A DNA stretch of 64,000 nt, from contig JAREIK010003118.1 of NCBI GenBank assembly GCA_029783825.1, forward strand, positions 135,040-199,039. The letters run 5' to 3'. The translations under genes were made by a program, and so were the position numbers. A model generated the notes under the pieces. It did not search any database, was not told where the DNA came from, and saw only the letters and a program-made list of their open reading frames with translations. The stretch comes from Sapria himalayana. Lineage: Eukaryota; Streptophyta; Magnoliopsida; Malpighiales; Rafflesiaceae. Below, one piece after another: positions 1 to 8,243 of this stretch (the first letter of the stretch is position 1; each line of letters opens with the position of its first letter).

Positions 1-931
1 CAAAGAAATCCATCCGCGATGTAGCATGTATCGAGGCACCACTATCGATCACCCAACTTGTCTCTTGACAGGCGAGATTGACGATATCGCCGTCATATAC
101 AATAAGAAAATCGTCGATGGCTGTCGCTACCTTCTCACTATTTGCACCCTCTTCGGTCTTCTTATCCTTTCCTCTGGCATTCGAATTCTCCCTTAGGAAC
201 TTTCTACAAAACCTCTTGATGTGTCCCTTTTTGCCACAATGATAACACTCGAAGTTGGCATGCTTTCCCGACTTGCTTTTATTTCGGTTTCTATTATTCG
301 GACCCCTACTCTGACTTCTCCCCCGCTTTTCAGCAAATAGGACATCCGAATGCGAAGAAGAACCCTGTGATTTTCTTCTCATCTCCTCGTTTAGGACACC
401 GCTTTTCACCAAGTCCATAGAGCAAACGCCATTTGTGGATGAGTTAGACAAAGACGTCCTGAACATCTCCCACGAGTCTGGTAATGTACCGAGAAGCCAC
501 AGCCATTGTATTTCATCATCAAACTTGATGTTCATCCCAGCCAGTTGATTGATAATTCCCTGGAATGTGTTCAAGTGGTCTGACATGACTTTTCCATCTT
601 GATACTTTAAGGCCATCATTTGCTTGATCAAAAACAACTTGTTGTTGCCGGTCTTCCGTGCGTACAACTCCTCTAGTTTACTCCACAAGGTCCGCGCATG
701 CTTTTCTTCACTAACGTGGTTGAGCACGTTATCATCTACCCACTGCCTAATGTAGCCGCATACCTGACGGTGACATAGCTCCCACTCTTCATCGGTTTTA
801 CCCGATGGCTTCTCTTTGGCAAACACTGGCAAATAATAATCTTTCACATACATGAGATCTTCCATCTTCCCCTTCCAAACATGGTAATTGGACCCGTTCA
901 AAGTAACCATCCGGCTTGTGTTACTCTCCAT
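1..931 (-). CDS. Copia gag and start of protease, partial (left element copy)
   Basis: Retrotransposon capsid polyprotein that packages its RNA. It reads on the minus strand from an ATG at 931, just inside the primer-binding site, and stays open to the window edge (about 310 codons). The N-terminus carries the Copia-type LNGSNYHVWK motif. A gag zinc knuckle follows (CYHCGKKGHIKRFC, a CX2CX4HX4C pattern) near 205-250. The protease motif VIDSGASIH is reached near position 1-50. The second copy of this gag (4,895-5,734) has at least four single-base indels that this copy lacks, so the left element looks better preserved, at least in this part. The rest of it lies outside the window. The start is supported by distance from the LTR and by homology of the first residues. 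It could still be inactive further downstream. Confidence 0.85.
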   Translation of the reverse strand, partial: MESNTSRMVTLNGSNYHVWKGKMEDLMYVKDYYLPVFAKEKPSGKTDEEWELCHRQVCGYIRQWVDDNVLNHVSEEKHARTLWSKLEELYARKTGNNKLFLIKQMMALKYQDGKVMSDHLNTFQGIINQLAGMNIKFDDEIQWLWLLGTLPDSWEMFRTSLSNSSTNGVCSMDLVKSGVLNEEMRRKSQGSSSHSDVLFAEKRGRSQSRGPNNRNRNKSKSGKHANFECYHCGKKGHIKRFCRKFLRENSNARGKDKKTEEGANSEKVATAIDDFLIVYDGDIVNLACQETSWVIDSGASIHATSRMDFF

Positions 932-961
932 GACTTAAACAAGGCACACGGACCAAACCTC

Positions 962-973
962 CCTCTGATACCA
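962..973 (-). promoter_or_regulatory. Primer-binding site of left Copia copy
   Basis: On the minus strand this reads TGGTATCAGAGG, three bases after the LTR end. It matches the usual plant Copia primer site complementary to the 3' end of initiator tRNA-Met. Reverse transcription would start here. Confidence 0.85.
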
Positions 974-1113
974 ATTTGTAGGGAAAATATAAAAATGAAG
1001 AAGAGAGAACACAAGAGAGAGAGAGAGAGAGACACTAAGACCACAATGAAGAAAGGCAGGAACCAAGAGCACCCAAGAAAAGAAAACCAGCAGAAATAAT
1101 CATTAATAATAAC

Positions 1114-1284
1114 ATGAAGCTGAAAAATAAAAGAAAGAGACACTGGTTTCCAGAAGAAGATGATAGGCTGATGAAGTATATGCTTAGCAATGGACAAGGC
1201 TGTTGGAGTGGTGAGGGAAAAACAAGGTTACAGAGATGCGGGAAGAATTGCCGCCTCCACTGGATCAATTACCTTAGGCCTGTC
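1114..1284 (+). pseudogene. R2R3-MYB R2-repeat fragment captured in the LTR
   Basis: The plus strand, antisense to the retrotransposon, encodes an MYB DNA-binding repeat: [19 protein letters not shown], then a diverged GEGKTR stretch, then [18 protein letters not shown]. In plant R2R3-MYB factors R2 reads like WSPEEDEKL...NGQGCWS...LQRCGKSCRLRWINYLRP, so two helices and the recognition helix are recognisable. Here the first Trp is replaced in context (HWFPEED) and Arg before the last Trp is His. The open frame runs 1,114-1,299 and then ends with VATFI, unlike a MYB gene, so it is a fragment. The R2 coding parts are joined without an intron, which suggests capture from spliced RNA (inference; many plant R2R3-MYB genes have an intron here). 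A second copy lies at 5,916-6,100 with a broken frame. Confidence 0.8.
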
Positions 1285-1487
1285 GCCACATTCATCTAGT
1301 AGCTAGCACAATCCTCTTACACATGGTGCGTCGTATCAACACAATTGTGTGACAACTGTTGGGAAAAAACTGATGCGCTTGCGTATCTCCATGCTTCTGG
1401 AATTTGAAGAAGATGGTGTCGGGAAGATGATGAATTCGTGGCGGAGATGGCAATACAGTGCTTGGCAGAAGAGAAATACGTGAGGTT

Positions 1488-1500
1488 CAATATATATAGA
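1488..1500 (-). promoter_or_regulatory. Possible TATA box of the LTR promoter
   Basis: A self-complementary TATATATA at 1,491-1,498 lies about 235 bp into the LTR on the minus strand, a plausible place for the U3 promoter. The same sequence is at the equivalent place in the right LTR (about 6,292-6,300). No transcription evidence; it could also be chance in AT-rich DNA. Confidence 0.3.
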
Positions 1501-1730
1501 AGCTCGAGTTCTTGGAGTCAATTCTCCAGGTCACAACCAGCGGGTGCCAGTAATGAATTGAACAACCGATGATTTTGATATTCGCGTTTGCGTTGAGCTG
1601 CCTTGAACGAGAGAAGAGGAAAACGAACGAAAGAAAAAAAAAACTCACCGACAGCGAAGATCGTTCTTCGCTGCGTTTTTTTTTTGTTTTTTTTTTATTA
1701 GTTTGGCCCGAAGATGGGCCGGACCCAACA

Positions 1731-1742
1731 AACTCCCCCTCC
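1731..1742 (-). promoter_or_regulatory. Polypurine tract of the complete Copia element
   Basis: The minus strand reads GGAGGGGGAGTT directly before the TGTTGGG start of the LTR. This is the plus-strand priming purine tract expected at the 3' LTR border and fixes the LTR edge at 1,730. Confidence 0.85.
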
Positions 1743-3365
1743 GGCTCATCCTGGTGGGCTCCAACAAGCCCGCTCTTCGTCGACAAGCCTCAAGCTTCTC
1801 TTTCGGCAAAGTCTTCGTCAACATATCCGAACCATTCTCACTGGTGTGCACTTTCGCCAAGTGCAACTGCTTTGACTCGAGAACGTCTCGAATCCAATGA
1901 TACCTCACTTCAATGTGCTTGGATCTCGAATGAAATGACGAGTTCTTGGAGAGGTGAATAGCACTCTGGCTATCGCTGAATACGACATACTTTCTGTTGG
2001 CGCAAACCTAATTCCTCAAGGAATCTCTTCATCCACAAAGCCTCCTTGCAACCCTCAGTGATTGCAATGTACTCAGCTTCTGTGGTAGATAGCGCCACGC
2101 ACTTTTGCAGCTTCGATTGCCAGGACACGGCTCCCCCTGCAAAAGTCATCAAGAATCCTGAAACGGACTTCCTGGAATCAATATCACCTGCCATATCTGA
2201 ATCGGTATACCCAACTAACATAGTATCGCTGCCGCCAAAACATAGACACACCCTGGAAGTACCTCTCAGATATCTTAATATCCACTTTACTGCTTTCCAG
2301 TGCTCTTTCCCAGGATTGGAGAGAAACCGACTGACTACTCCAACAGAGTGAGCAATGTCGGGCCTAGTGCAGACCATGGCATACATCAAGCTGCCAACTG
2401 CGGAGGCATAAGGAATTCGACTCATGTTCACCTTGTCTTTCTTACTTGTAGGACATTGCTCCGAATTTAGCTTGAAATGACCTGCAAGTGGAGAACAAAC
2501 CGCCTTGGCCTTACTCATGTTGAACTTCTTGAGGATCTTCTCAATGTAGTCTTCCTGAGATAACCACAGCTTCCCGTTCTTCCTATCACGAGAAATCGTC
2601 CATGCCGAGTATCCTCTTCGCCGATCCCAAGTACTTTCATGGCGAAGGACTTGCTCAACTCTCTCTTTAACATAGCAATCTTGTTAGTATCATGGCCTAT
2701 GATTAACATATCGTCAACATACAAGAGGAGAATGATGAAGTCATCATCGAAATATTTGACAAACACACAGTGATCTGACGACGTCCTGCTATACCCGTGA
2801 CTCACCATAAAAGAGTCAAACTTTTTGTACCATTGCCTTGGAGCTTGTTTGAGGCCGTACAGGCTCTTCTTCAATTTGCACACAAGGTGCTCTTTGCCCC
2901 TGACTTTAAATCCCTCGGGCTGCTCCATGTAAATTTCTTCTTCCAGGTCTCCATGAAGAAATGCAGTCTTCACATCAAGTTGCTCGATCTCCAGGTTCAA
3001 GCGCGCTGCTAAACCAAGAGCAACTCGGATCGAGGACATTTTCACCACCGGTGAGAATATCTCTTCAAAGTCGATACCTTGCTTCTGACCAAACCCCTTC
3101 ACAACCAATCGCGCCTTGTATCTTGGCTGTGAGCTAGCATTTTCGGTCTTTAATCTGTAAGTCCATCTGTTCTTGAGAGCCTTCTTACCTTGTGGTAATT
3201 TCACCAAGTCATAAGTGTGGTTCTCGTGAGAGATTGCATCTCTTCATCCATAGCTTTCAACCACTCCTTCTTGTTATCAGCAGAGATTGCCTGTTGGTAA
3301 GTTTCTGGCTCTCCTGCATCCGTGAGCATCACATACTCATCCTGAGTGTATCTTGTAGACGGACT
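1735..3365 (-). pseudogene. Copia reverse transcriptase and RNase H, frameshifted
   Basis: Pol C-terminal half of the complete element. RT is readable from 3,207 down to about 2,620: KNRWTYRLK, YKARLVVKGF, QLDVKTAFLHGDL, GLKQAPRQWYKKFD and the catalytic YVDD motif. A frame change near 2,620 precedes RNase H (2,518-1,970), with PYASAVGSLMYAM, TRPDIAHSVG, YTDSDMAGD and STTEAEYIA. Another frame change near 1,990 leads to FSDSQSAIHLSKNSS and then HIEVRYHWIRDV, ending in a short tail by the polypurine tract. Upstream there are frame breaks near 3,362 (between integrase and RT) and near 3,224. Each is explained by a single-base indel against the Copia family pattern, so the protein cannot be made whole. 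Most similar to the Tnt1/Tork type by motif; lineage not tested. Confidence 0.9.
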
Positions 3366-4722
3366 GCCGGTCTCTAGTAGATCTTCTCAACTGAGGTTCA
3401 ACTGGCTGCTCTTGAACCTCTTCCTCGACTTGTTCAGTCGGCTCGGAATCACCAACAGCGGGAGTTTCATCATCGGTGGTGCCATCGGTATAATCCGGCA
3501 CCACTCCCCCGTGATCAGTATGCGTTGCATGTGCAGGAACTGGATCCAAATCAATTAAATCATCACTGTACCTCTCTGTCATCTCTGCCTTGTTGATGTC
3601 TTTAATGCCCTGGTCTTCTATAAACACTGCATCTCGGCTTCTAATAAGTTTATTCATCACCGGGTCATAGAACCTGTAACCAAACTCATCAAGACCATAA
3701 CCGAGGAACACGCATGCTCTTGACTTCGCATCGAGCTTAGACCTCTCATCTTTCGAAATATGGACAAATGCCTTGCACCCAAAGACACGAAGATGATCAT
3801 AAGAGACTTCCTTACCTGACCACATCCTGTCTGGAACCTCAAAACCCAACGGAACACATGGCGTGAGATTCAAAACATGTACTACCGTACTCAAGGCCTC
3901 ACCCCAGAAGGATCTCGGTAGCTGAGAATGCGAAAGTAAACATCTTACCCTTTCCACAAGTGTCCTGTTCATCCTCTCATCTAGGTCATTCAACTGAGGA
4001 GTCTTCGGAGGTGTCTTTTGATGCAAAATACCATGTTGTCTGCAATACTCATCAAAAGGACCACAGTACTCACCTCCATTATTTGTCCGGATGCTCTTCA
4101 GCTTTACACCAGTCTGTCTCTCTACAAGAGCATGAAACTGCTTGAAGACATCCACCACTTGATCCTTGGACTTCAGTGTATACACCCAAGACTTCCTGGA
4201 GTGATCATCGATGAAAGTTACAAAATACGAAGCTCCACCAAGTGTTCTCGTCTTCATAGGACCACACACATCAGAGTGTACCAGATCGAGTACACCGGGC
4301 TTCCGTAAATGACAAGTTTTCTTGAAAGCAACACGTGTTTGTTTACCTGCTAAACAGTGAACACACCGTTTTAGAAGACCCTTTTTAATACCTGAGAGAA
4401 GATTCTTCTTGGCCAACATCATCAAACCCTTCTCGCTCATGTGGCCGAGCCGGTTGTGCCAAAGCTCCACGACATCATCACCATCCACCGTATTCATCAT
4501 GGAATTTGCAATCTTTGCTTGCGTCACATACAATGAAGAACACTTTTGTCCCCTCGCCACGATCAGGGAACCTTTGGTGAGCTTCCATTTTCCATCATGA
4601 AAGGTGCTGCAAAACCCTTCGTCATCGAGCTTGCCTGTGGAGATCAAATTCATGCGGACATCGGGAATATGCTTCACACCCTTCAAAATCAAGGTGTTGC
4701 CATTGTCGGTCTCTAAGTGCAC
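3337..4722 (-). pseudogene. Copia GAG-pre-integrase and integrase with mutated catalytic site
   Basis: A 461-residue open stretch. It has the HHCC zinc site (H89, H94, C120, C123 in ELWHNRLGHMS and CVHC) and then the integrase core: D151 in HSDVCGP, and E249 in DERMNRT. The second catalytic Asp, normally in RTDNGGEY, is Asn at residue 214 (RTNNGGEY; codon at 4,083-4,081). The spacing to E249 is the normal D-35-E distance. With this change the integrase should not catalyse strand transfer. The N-terminal edge at 4,722 is only the first Met after a frameshift near 4,728 that separates it from the protease. The C-terminal part (RRSTRDRQS) is an ordinary Copia linker. Family identity is sure; the inactivity is inferred from the residue. 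Confidence 0.92.
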
Positions 4723-4725
4723 GTC

Positions 4726-4905
4726 TCCCTATACCAATGGCCTTAGCAATACCATCGTTACCCATCCTAACACTTCCAAAGTCACCGGAAGTGTAAGATG
4801 CAAAGAAATCCATCCGCGATGTAGCATGTATCGAGGCACCACTATCGATCACCCAACTTGTCTCTTGACAGGCGAGATTGACGACATCGTCGTCATATAC
4901 AATAA
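4726..4905 (-). pseudogene. Copia protease relic
   Basis: The retropepsin-like active-site motif VIDSGASIHAT is readable near 4,850. The frame breaks upstream near 4,909, where one extra base (compared with the left copy) shifts IDDFLIVYD to IDDFSYC and ends the gag frame at 4,893. It breaks again downstream near 4,728 before the integrase. Without these two changes gag, protease and integrase would be one frame, as is usual for Copia. Confidence 0.85.
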
Positions 4906-5734
4906 GAAAAGTCGTCGATGGCTGCAGCTACCTTCTCACTATTTGCATCCTCTTCGGTCTTCTTATCCTTTCCTCTGGCATTCGAATTCTCTCTTAGGAA
5001 CTTTCTACAAAACCTCTTGATGTGTCCCTTTTTGCCACAATGATAACATTCGAAGTTGGCATGCTTTCCCGACTTGCTTTTACTTCGGTTTCTATTATTC
5101 GGACCCCTACTCTGACTTCTCCCCCGCTTTTCAGCAAATAGGACATCCGAATGCGAAGAAGAACCCTGTGATTTTCTTCTCATCTCTTCGTTTAGGACAC
5201 CACTTTTCACCAAGTCCATAGAGCAAACGCCGTTTGTGGATGAGTTAGACAAAGACGTCCTGAACGTCTCCCACGAGTCTGGTAACGTACCGAGAAGCCA
5301 CAGCCCTTGTATTTCATCATCAAACTTGATGTTCATTCCAGCCAGCTGATTGATAATTCCCTGGAATGTGTTCAAGTGGTCTGACATGGCTTTTCCATCT
5401 TGATATTTTAAGGCCATCATTTGCTTGATCAAAAATAACTTGTTGTTGCCAGGTCTTCCGTGCGTACAACTCCTCGAGTTTGTTCCACAAGGTCCGCGCA
5501 TGCTTTTCTTCACTAACGTGGTTGAGCACGTTATCATCTACCCATTGCCTGATGTAGCCGCATACCTGACGGTGACAATAGCTCCCACTCTTCATCGGTT
5601 TTACCCGATGGCTTCTCTTTGGCAAATACTGGTAAATAATAATCTTTCACATACAATGAGATCTTCTATCTTCCCCTTCCAAACATGGTAATTGGACCCG
5701 TTAAAGTAACCATCCGGCTTGTGTTACTCTCCAT
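4895..5734 (-). pseudogene. Copia gag of the complete element, several frameshifts
   Basis: Same gag as at 1-931, starting at an ATG at 5,734. Compared with the left copy it has single-base indels near 5,703, 5,657, 5,573 and 5,450, which split the frame into pieces. The last piece (5,450-4,893) keeps DHLNTFQGIINQLAGM, GTLPDSWETF and the zinc knuckle CYHCGKKGHIKRFC. The first pieces keep YIRQWVDDNVLNHVSEEKHA. No functional capsid can be made. Confidence 0.9.
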
Positions 5735-5764
5735 GACTTAAACAAGGCACACGGACCAAACCTC

Positions 5765-5776
5765 CCTCTGATACCA
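5765..5776 (-). promoter_or_regulatory. Primer-binding site of the complete Copia element
   Basis: Same TGGTATCAGAGG on the minus strand, three bases inside the LTR end at 5,780. Confidence 0.85.
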
Positions 5777-5779
5777 ATT

Positions 5780-6533
5780 TGTAGGGAAAATATAAAATGA
5801 AGAAGAGAGAACACAAGAGAGAGAGAGAGAGAGACACTAAGACCACAATGAAGAAAGGCAGGAACCAAGAGCACCCAAGAAAAGAAAACCAGCAGAAATA
5901 ATCATTAATAATAACATGAAGCTGAAAAATAAAAGAAAGAGACACTGGTTTCCAGAAGAAGATGATAGGCTGAGAAGTATATGCTTAGCAATGGACAAGG
6001 CTGTTGGAGTGGTGAGGGAAAAACAGGGTTACATAGATGCGGGAAGAATTGCCGCCTCCACTGGATCAATTACCTTAGGCCTGTCGCCACATTCATCTAG
6101 TAGCTAGCACAATCCTCTTACACATGGTGCGTTGTATCAACACAATTGTGTGACAACTGTTGGGAAAAAACTGATGCGCTTGCGTATCTCCATGCTTCTG
6201 GAATTTGAAGAAGATGGTGTCGGGAAGATGATGAATTCGTGGCGGAGATGGCAATACAGTGCTTGGCAGAAGAGAAATACGTGAGGTTCAATATATATAG
6301 AAGCTCGAGTTCTTGGAGTCAATTCTCCAGGTCACAACCAGCGGGTGCCAGTAATGAATTGAACAACCGATGATTTTGATATTCGCGTTTGCGTTGCGCT
6401 GCCTTGAACGAGAGAAGAGGAAAACGAACGAAAGAAAAAAAAAACTCACCGACAGCGAAGATCGTTCTTCGCTGCGTTTTTTTTTTGTTTTTTTTTTATT
6501 AGTTTGGCCGGAAGATTGGGGCCAGACCCAACA
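5780..6533 (-). repeat. Copia 5' LTR (right end)
   Basis: A 754-bp partner of the LTR at 977-1,730, with the same TG...CA ends. It marks the right edge of the Copia block; bases from 6,534 belong to unit A. Small differences from its partner include one base lost in the MYB part and changes in the terminal GC-rich 20 bases. Confidence 0.9.
5916..6100 (+). pseudogene. Second LTR copy of the MYB fragment, frameshifted
   Basis: Same R2R3-MYB R2 fragment as at 1,114. A one-base loss near 5,973 (GCTGAGAAG here, GCTGATGAAG in the left LTR) shifts the frame after EEDDRL, so GQGCW and WINYLRP are only seen in another frame. The pair shows that the capture predates insertion of this element, since both LTRs are copied from one template. 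Confidence 0.75.
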
Positions 6534-6539
6534 GTTTGA

Positions 6540-7575
6540 TCACCTCATCATAAACATGTCTCTTATTAATTAATTTAAATCAGTGTCTTTATCTACTGAT
6601 TATAAATGAGTTTCTTAGCATCTTGTTAGAAATGAGCGACTTATCAAGTTGTTATAAATAAGTATTTTATTAACTTATTATAAATGGGTGTCTTTTCAAC
6701 TCATTTTAAACAAGCTTCTTATCAACTCATTAAAAAGGATTGTCTTACCAACTCATTATAAACAAGTATTTTATTTCTCTTTAACGACATGTCTTATAAC
6801 TCATTATAGATGAGTATATTGTCAACTCATTACAAATGAGTGCCTTATCAACTCATTGTTAAAGGATGCCATATAAACCTTTTATAAATGAGTATGTTGT
6901 CAACTCATTATAAATAAGTATCTTATCATCTAGTTATAAATGATCGTCATATCAACTCATTATAAATGAGTGTCTTATCAACTTATTAAAAATGACTATA
7001 TTATAATTCACTATAAATATATATCTTATAATTCACTATAAAAGAGTGTCTTTTAACACATTATAAATAAATTTATCTGACTCATTATAAATGAGTGTCT
7101 TATCAACTTGTTATATATAGTATCTTATTAACTCGTTATAAATATGTATCTTATCAACTCTTTCTAAATGAGGGACTTATCAATTTATTGTGAATGAGTA
7201 CCTTATCAACTCCTTATAAAAGAGTGTCCTGTCAACTCATTATAAAAGAATATCCAATTAACTTCATATAAATGAATATTTTATCAACACATTATAAATG
7301 AGTATTTATAAACGTATTACAAATGAGTGTATTATGAACTAGTTAAAAATAAGTAGCTTATCAACACATTGCAAACTAGTCATAAAGGAGCGTGTTATAT
7401 TCTTTTTATAAATGAATATCTTATAAACTCTTTATAATTGAGTATATTATAACTCATTATAAATGAATGTCTTATAAATCATTATATATGAGTATTTAAT
7501 AACTACTTATAAATGAGTATCTTATCAACTCCTTATAAATGAGTATCTGATCAATTCATTATAAACAAGTATCAT
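6540..7575 (+). repeat. Palindromic 26-bp minisatellite, first array of unit A
   Basis: Degenerate tandem units around ACTCATTATAAATGAGT joined by TATCTTATCA or GTCTTATCA, period near 26 bp. Each unit is an imperfect inverted repeat (ACTCATT-ATA-AATGAGT). No coding potential. The mirror in B (36,509-36,838) is much shorter. Confidence 0.9.
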
Positions 7576-8243
7576 ATTATTTGGTATGCTAAATACCAAA
7601 TAAAACTAGTAATCTTAGTCATTATTCATGATGTGTTTTATAGAAATTAGCTTTAAAATGAATAATTTAACTAAATTATATTTTTTATGGAATATGAAGG
7701 ATAATTAAAAAATTCTATGATGTTTGTTTGAGATGGAGACTTGGATTGCTGAGAAAAATGGTAGTAAAAAGTTTTGTTAACTCGTAGTATTAATTATGTT
7801 AGAACTTTGTTATATCTCATTGAATTATAAGATTATTTTTGCATCCATTCTTAGCTAAAATTCTATATGACTAATTATTATAATCTTCACGTGTCATAAC
7901 TCTACTAGATCATTAACACAATTATTTCACTACAAAACACATTCTTTTTGGTTGTGAAATTTTATTGGAGTCATAATCACACTAGCTTAAAATATTATTT
8001 AATAATTGTGACATTAATTTCATATTACAAAAACCAATTACCTCATTAGTACTCAAAGTCATGACAAGCTTTGGTGCCATGACAAGCTTTGATGCCAAAA
8101 TTTTTTCATTATAGAGCCAATAAATTCAAAACAAAAATTATGATGTTATTCCAAGCACCTCATCTTTTAGCTATAAAATGTTCTAGAGAATCATACTCAA
8201 GCCTCAGCCATTTCCAAGCTATTACATTTGCTCTCGAGAAAAT
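7576..8243 (+). repeat. Spacer repeat between satellite arrays, no gene
   Basis: Non-tandem AT-rich DNA with recurrent CATGAC-type words. It matches B at about 35,845-36,508 in reverse. More diverged relatives are at 34,854-35,840 and, in the orientation of B, at 51,712-52,654, so it is a dispersed repeat family. I recognise no protein in it. Confidence 0.6.

Larger units (their letters stand above)
977..1730 (-). repeat. Copia LTR shared by two element copies
   Basis: A 754-bp LTR that on the minus strand starts TGTTGGGTC and ends CTACA (TG...CA). It is the 3' LTR of the element ending at 6,533 and at the same time the 5' LTR of the left copy, because a primer site and gag follow it. It differs from the LTR at 5,780-6,533 at roughly ten places by eye. 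It contains a (GA)n run at 1,014-1,031 and an antisense MYB fragment at 1,114-1,284. Confidence 0.9.
977..6533 (-). mobile_element. Complete, inactive Ty1-Copia element (5.56 kb)
   Basis: LTR, primer site, gag, protease, integrase, RT, RNase H, polypurine tract and LTR are in canonical Copia order on the minus strand. The left LTR is followed directly by a second primer site and gag, so the block is LTR-internal-LTR-internal, the product expected from unequal recombination between LTRs or of one element inserted at the end of another. No target-site duplication can be tested, because the left flank is another element and the far end is outside the window. Confidence 0.9.

Noticed and set aside
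1569..1961. Plus-strand frames across the Copia LTR border and RNase H region.
   Set aside because: Shadow of the minus-strand pol end and LTR; no homology except for the MYB part at 1,114-1,284.
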